Source: Chryseobacterium sp. | GTDB lineage: Bacteria > Bacteroidota > Bacteroidia > Flavobacteriales > Weeksellaceae | DNA: 6,936 bases | Assembly: GCA_017989575.1 (NCBI GenBank) | Contig: JAGNPP010000136.1 | Span: forward strand, 1 to 6,936 | Direction of reading: 5' to 3' | In this document: piece by piece, positions 5,758 to 6,936 of the stretch | How the letters are laid out: each line of letters begins with the position of its first letter | Numbering within the stretch: position 1 is the stretch's first letter | The notes under the pieces: generated by a model | The model's input: only the letters and a program-made list of their open reading frames with translations | What the model was told of the DNA's origin: nothing | Database searches by the model: none | Translations under genes and position numbers: made by a program

Positions 5758-6711
5758 TTAAATCATTTCTTCGATGTGATAATTCTTGTGATCGCGATTA
5801 CTCCTGATGATCAATTCTCCCAAAAATCCCGCTACGAAAAGTAAACTTCCCAAAATCATCATCGTCAATGCGATGAAAAACCAAGGATTATTCGTAATCA
5901 GATTTCCATAAATTTTGAAAAAATAAACATCAATCAGTTTCGAAATTCCCAACCAAATAGCTGACAAAAATCCAATGATGAACATCAAAGTTCCCGCTGC
6001 GCCAAAGAAATGCATCGGTCTTCCGCCAAATCTGCTGACAAACCAAAGCGTTACCAAATCCAAGAATCCACGAACAAATCTTTCCGTCCCAAACTTCGAA
6101 GTTCCGTAAGGTCTGGCTTGGTGTTGAACTGGTTTTTCAGTAATATTTCTGAAACCTGCGTTTGCCGCCAAAACCGGAATATATCTGTGCATATCGCCGT
6201 AAACATCAATGGATTTTACGACTTGTTTTTTGTAAGCTTTCAGTCCGCAGTTGAAGTCATGAAGCGAAACGCCAGACACTTTTCTTGCTGCCGAATTGAA
6301 TAATTTTGAAGGGATATTTTTGGTCATCACGTTATCAAAACGCTTCTTTTTCCAACCTGAAACGATGTCGTAATTTCCGATTTTTACCATTTCGTAAAGT
6401 TCTGGAATCTCTTCCGGAAAATCCTGTAAATCAGCATCCATTGTAATGATGACATCGCCATTCACTTTTTCGAAAGCAGCGTGAAGTGCTTGTGATTTTC
6501 CATAATTTTTGGAAAATTTGATCCCGTGAATTTGTGGATTTTGAATCTTCAAATTCTCGATGATTGACCAAGAAAGGTCGGTGCTTCCGTCATCTATGAA
6601 CCAAACTTCGTAAGACAATTTATTAGAACGGCAAACAGTGTCAATCCTTGTGAACAGCTCTTCCAGAGAGTCTTGCTCGTTTAGCAAAGGAATTATTATA
6701 GAGAGATTCAT
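5758..6711 (-). CDS. Family 2 glycosyltransferase, DPM1/GtrB/ArnC-like, membrane anchored
   Basis: This 317-residue enzyme pairs a cytoplasmic GT-A domain (1-225) with two C-terminal membrane helices (about 233-258 and 277-303). It is the layout of polyprenyl-phosphate glycosyltransferases such as GtrB and ArnC, which load a sugar from a nucleotide donor onto undecaprenyl phosphate at the inner membrane. Motifs are IIPLLNEQDSL (6-16), FIDDGSTD (38-45), the metal-binding MDADLQD (91-97) and HQARPYGTSKFG (197-208), whose RPxGxSK core is a hallmark of this subgroup. DFNCGLKAYKK (152-162) is the usual acceptor-side block. All catalytic residues are present. The donor sugar cannot be read from the sequence. 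It is the first gene of a run ending in the phospho-sugar mutase, which may help supply its sugar. The ATG is the first in frame, with an A-rich leader rather than a strong Shine-Dalgarno site. Confidence 0.92.
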   Translation of the reverse strand: MNLSIIIPLLNEQDSLEELFTRIDTVCRSNKLSYEVWFIDDGSTDLSWSIIENLKIQNPQIHGIKFSKNYGKSQALHAAFEKVNGDVIITMDADLQDFPEEIPELYEMVKIGNYDIVSGWKKKRFDNVMTKNIPSKLFNSAARKVSGVSLHDFNCGLKAYKKQVVKSIDVYGDMHRYIPVLAANAGFRNITEKPVQHQARPYGTSKFGTERFVRGFLDLVTLWFVSRFGGRPMHFFGAAGTLMFIIGFLSAIWLGISKLIDVYFFKIYGNLITNNPWFFIALTMMILGSLLFVAGFLGELIIRSNRDHKNYHIEEMI

Positions 6712-6740
6712 TGATATTTTTTGGATGTAATTTTAAAGGT

Positions 6741-6748
6741 CAAAGATA
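6741..6748 (-). promoter_or_regulatory. Candidate -7 box of the glycosyltransferase operon
   Basis: TATCTTTG on the minus strand matches TAnnTTTG exactly and is the same octamer seen before the antitoxin gene. No TTG lies 17-23 nt upstream, so the -33 element is weak or absent. Transcription would start near 6734, about 23 nt before the start codon. Confidence 0.4.
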
Positions 6749-6808
6749 TTTCTTTTGAATGAGATTTAAGGTTTCATCTGGTATAAAGCCAAAATTTATA
6801 AAGTCAAA

Positions 6809-6842
6809 TTTTATTCTTCATAACGTTTTTTATTCTTCATAA
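6809..6842. repeat. 15-bp direct repeat at the 3' end of the right-edge gene
   Basis: TTTTATTCTTCATAA occurs at 6809-6823 and 6828-6842, a period of 19 bp. The two copies fall in different reading frames of the gene they overlap: one encodes MKNK and the other supplies the final EE and the stop. This looks like a small tandem duplication that altered the C-terminus. It has no obvious regulatory role. Confidence 0.6.
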
Positions 6843-6936
6843 ATCCAGCAATAATGATAGACAACATCAAATAAAATAATAAAAATCCACCAAAAATCGC
6901 GGATAAGAATTGAAAGGAAAAATAGTTTCTATTCTC
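6811..6936 (-). CDS. C-terminal end of a membrane protein, cut by the right edge
   Basis: The frame is open from the window edge for 41 codons, then stops at TAA. It encodes a polar start (ENRNYFSFQF), one hydrophobic helix of about 24 residues (FLSAIFGGFLLFYLMLSIIIAGFM), and a basic-acidic tail KNKKRYEE, as expected for a last membrane helix with a cytoplasmic tail. It lies 99 nt upstream of the glycosyltransferase on the same strand. In flavobacteria a DUF4199 membrane protein often precedes such a glycosyltransferase, and this tail would fit, but that is recollection of gene order and not proof. The helix and the clean stop argue for a real gene; the family is not established. Confidence 0.6.
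   Translation of the reverse strand, partial: ENRNYFSFQFLSAIFGGFLLFYLMLSIIIAGFMKNKKRYEE

Noticed and set aside
6010..6303. Plus-strand 97-codon frame inside the glycosyltransferase gene
   Set aside because: It is antisense to conserved glycosyltransferase motifs and shows no start signal or recognisable protein feature.
6770..6790. Hairpin-like sequence GGCTTTATACCAGATGAAACC (minus strand) behind the right-edge gene, considered as a terminator
   Set aside because: The stem contains a mismatch and a wobble pair, the loop is five bases, and no U-run follows, so it may be chance.

Overview
The window looks like a chromosomal segment from a member of the Bacteroidota, most likely a Chryseobacterium-like flavobacterium. 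Supporting signs are the AT-rich sequence, A-rich leaders with few strong Shine-Dalgarno sites, -7 boxes of the TAnnTTTG type typical of this phylum, and a GIN-domain (DUF2807) lipoprotein gene. The genus is inferred from protein style, not from a search. Every supported gene lies on the minus strand, so transcription runs from the right edge to the left.

From right to left: (1) the last 41 codons of a membrane protein enter at the right edge. (2) A -7 box leads into a tight four-gene run: a family 2 glycosyltransferase with two C-terminal membrane helices, a small four-helix CopD/HemJ-like membrane protein 3 nt downstream, a GIN-domain lipoprotein, and a 573-residue phospho-sugar mutase 18 nt after that. 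A stem-loop followed by eight U residues ends this run. (3) A separate promoter drives a class I/II PLP-dependent aminotransferase with a GTG start. (4) Directly behind it is an Xre-RES type II toxin-antitoxin module: an antitoxin with an MbcA/ParS/Xre toxin-binding C-terminus, and a RES-domain toxin joined to it by a TAATG stop/start overlap. (5) The first 96 codons of kdsB (CMP-Kdo synthetase) run off the left edge.

The housekeeping genes fit envelope and sugar metabolism: sugar-phosphate interconversion, Kdo activation for lipid A-core, and polyprenyl-linked or lipid glycosylation. The toxin-antitoxin pair is the accessory element. The most interesting signal is a 14-bp perfect direct repeat with a 22-bp period (about two helical turns). 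It overlaps the probable toxin-antitoxin promoter and the stop codon of the aminotransferase, and is a plausible operator for antitoxin autoregulation. Because kdsB shows no clear promoter of its own, this envelope gene may depend on read-through from the toxin-antitoxin or aminotransferase promoter.

No tRNA, rRNA, CRISPR array, insertion sequence or attachment site was seen, and no gene-free stretch exceeds 300 bases. I do not see a wholly new system here. The toxin-antitoxin locus, its repeat operator, and the unassigned lipoprotein and membrane protein inside the sugar operon are the parts worth following.
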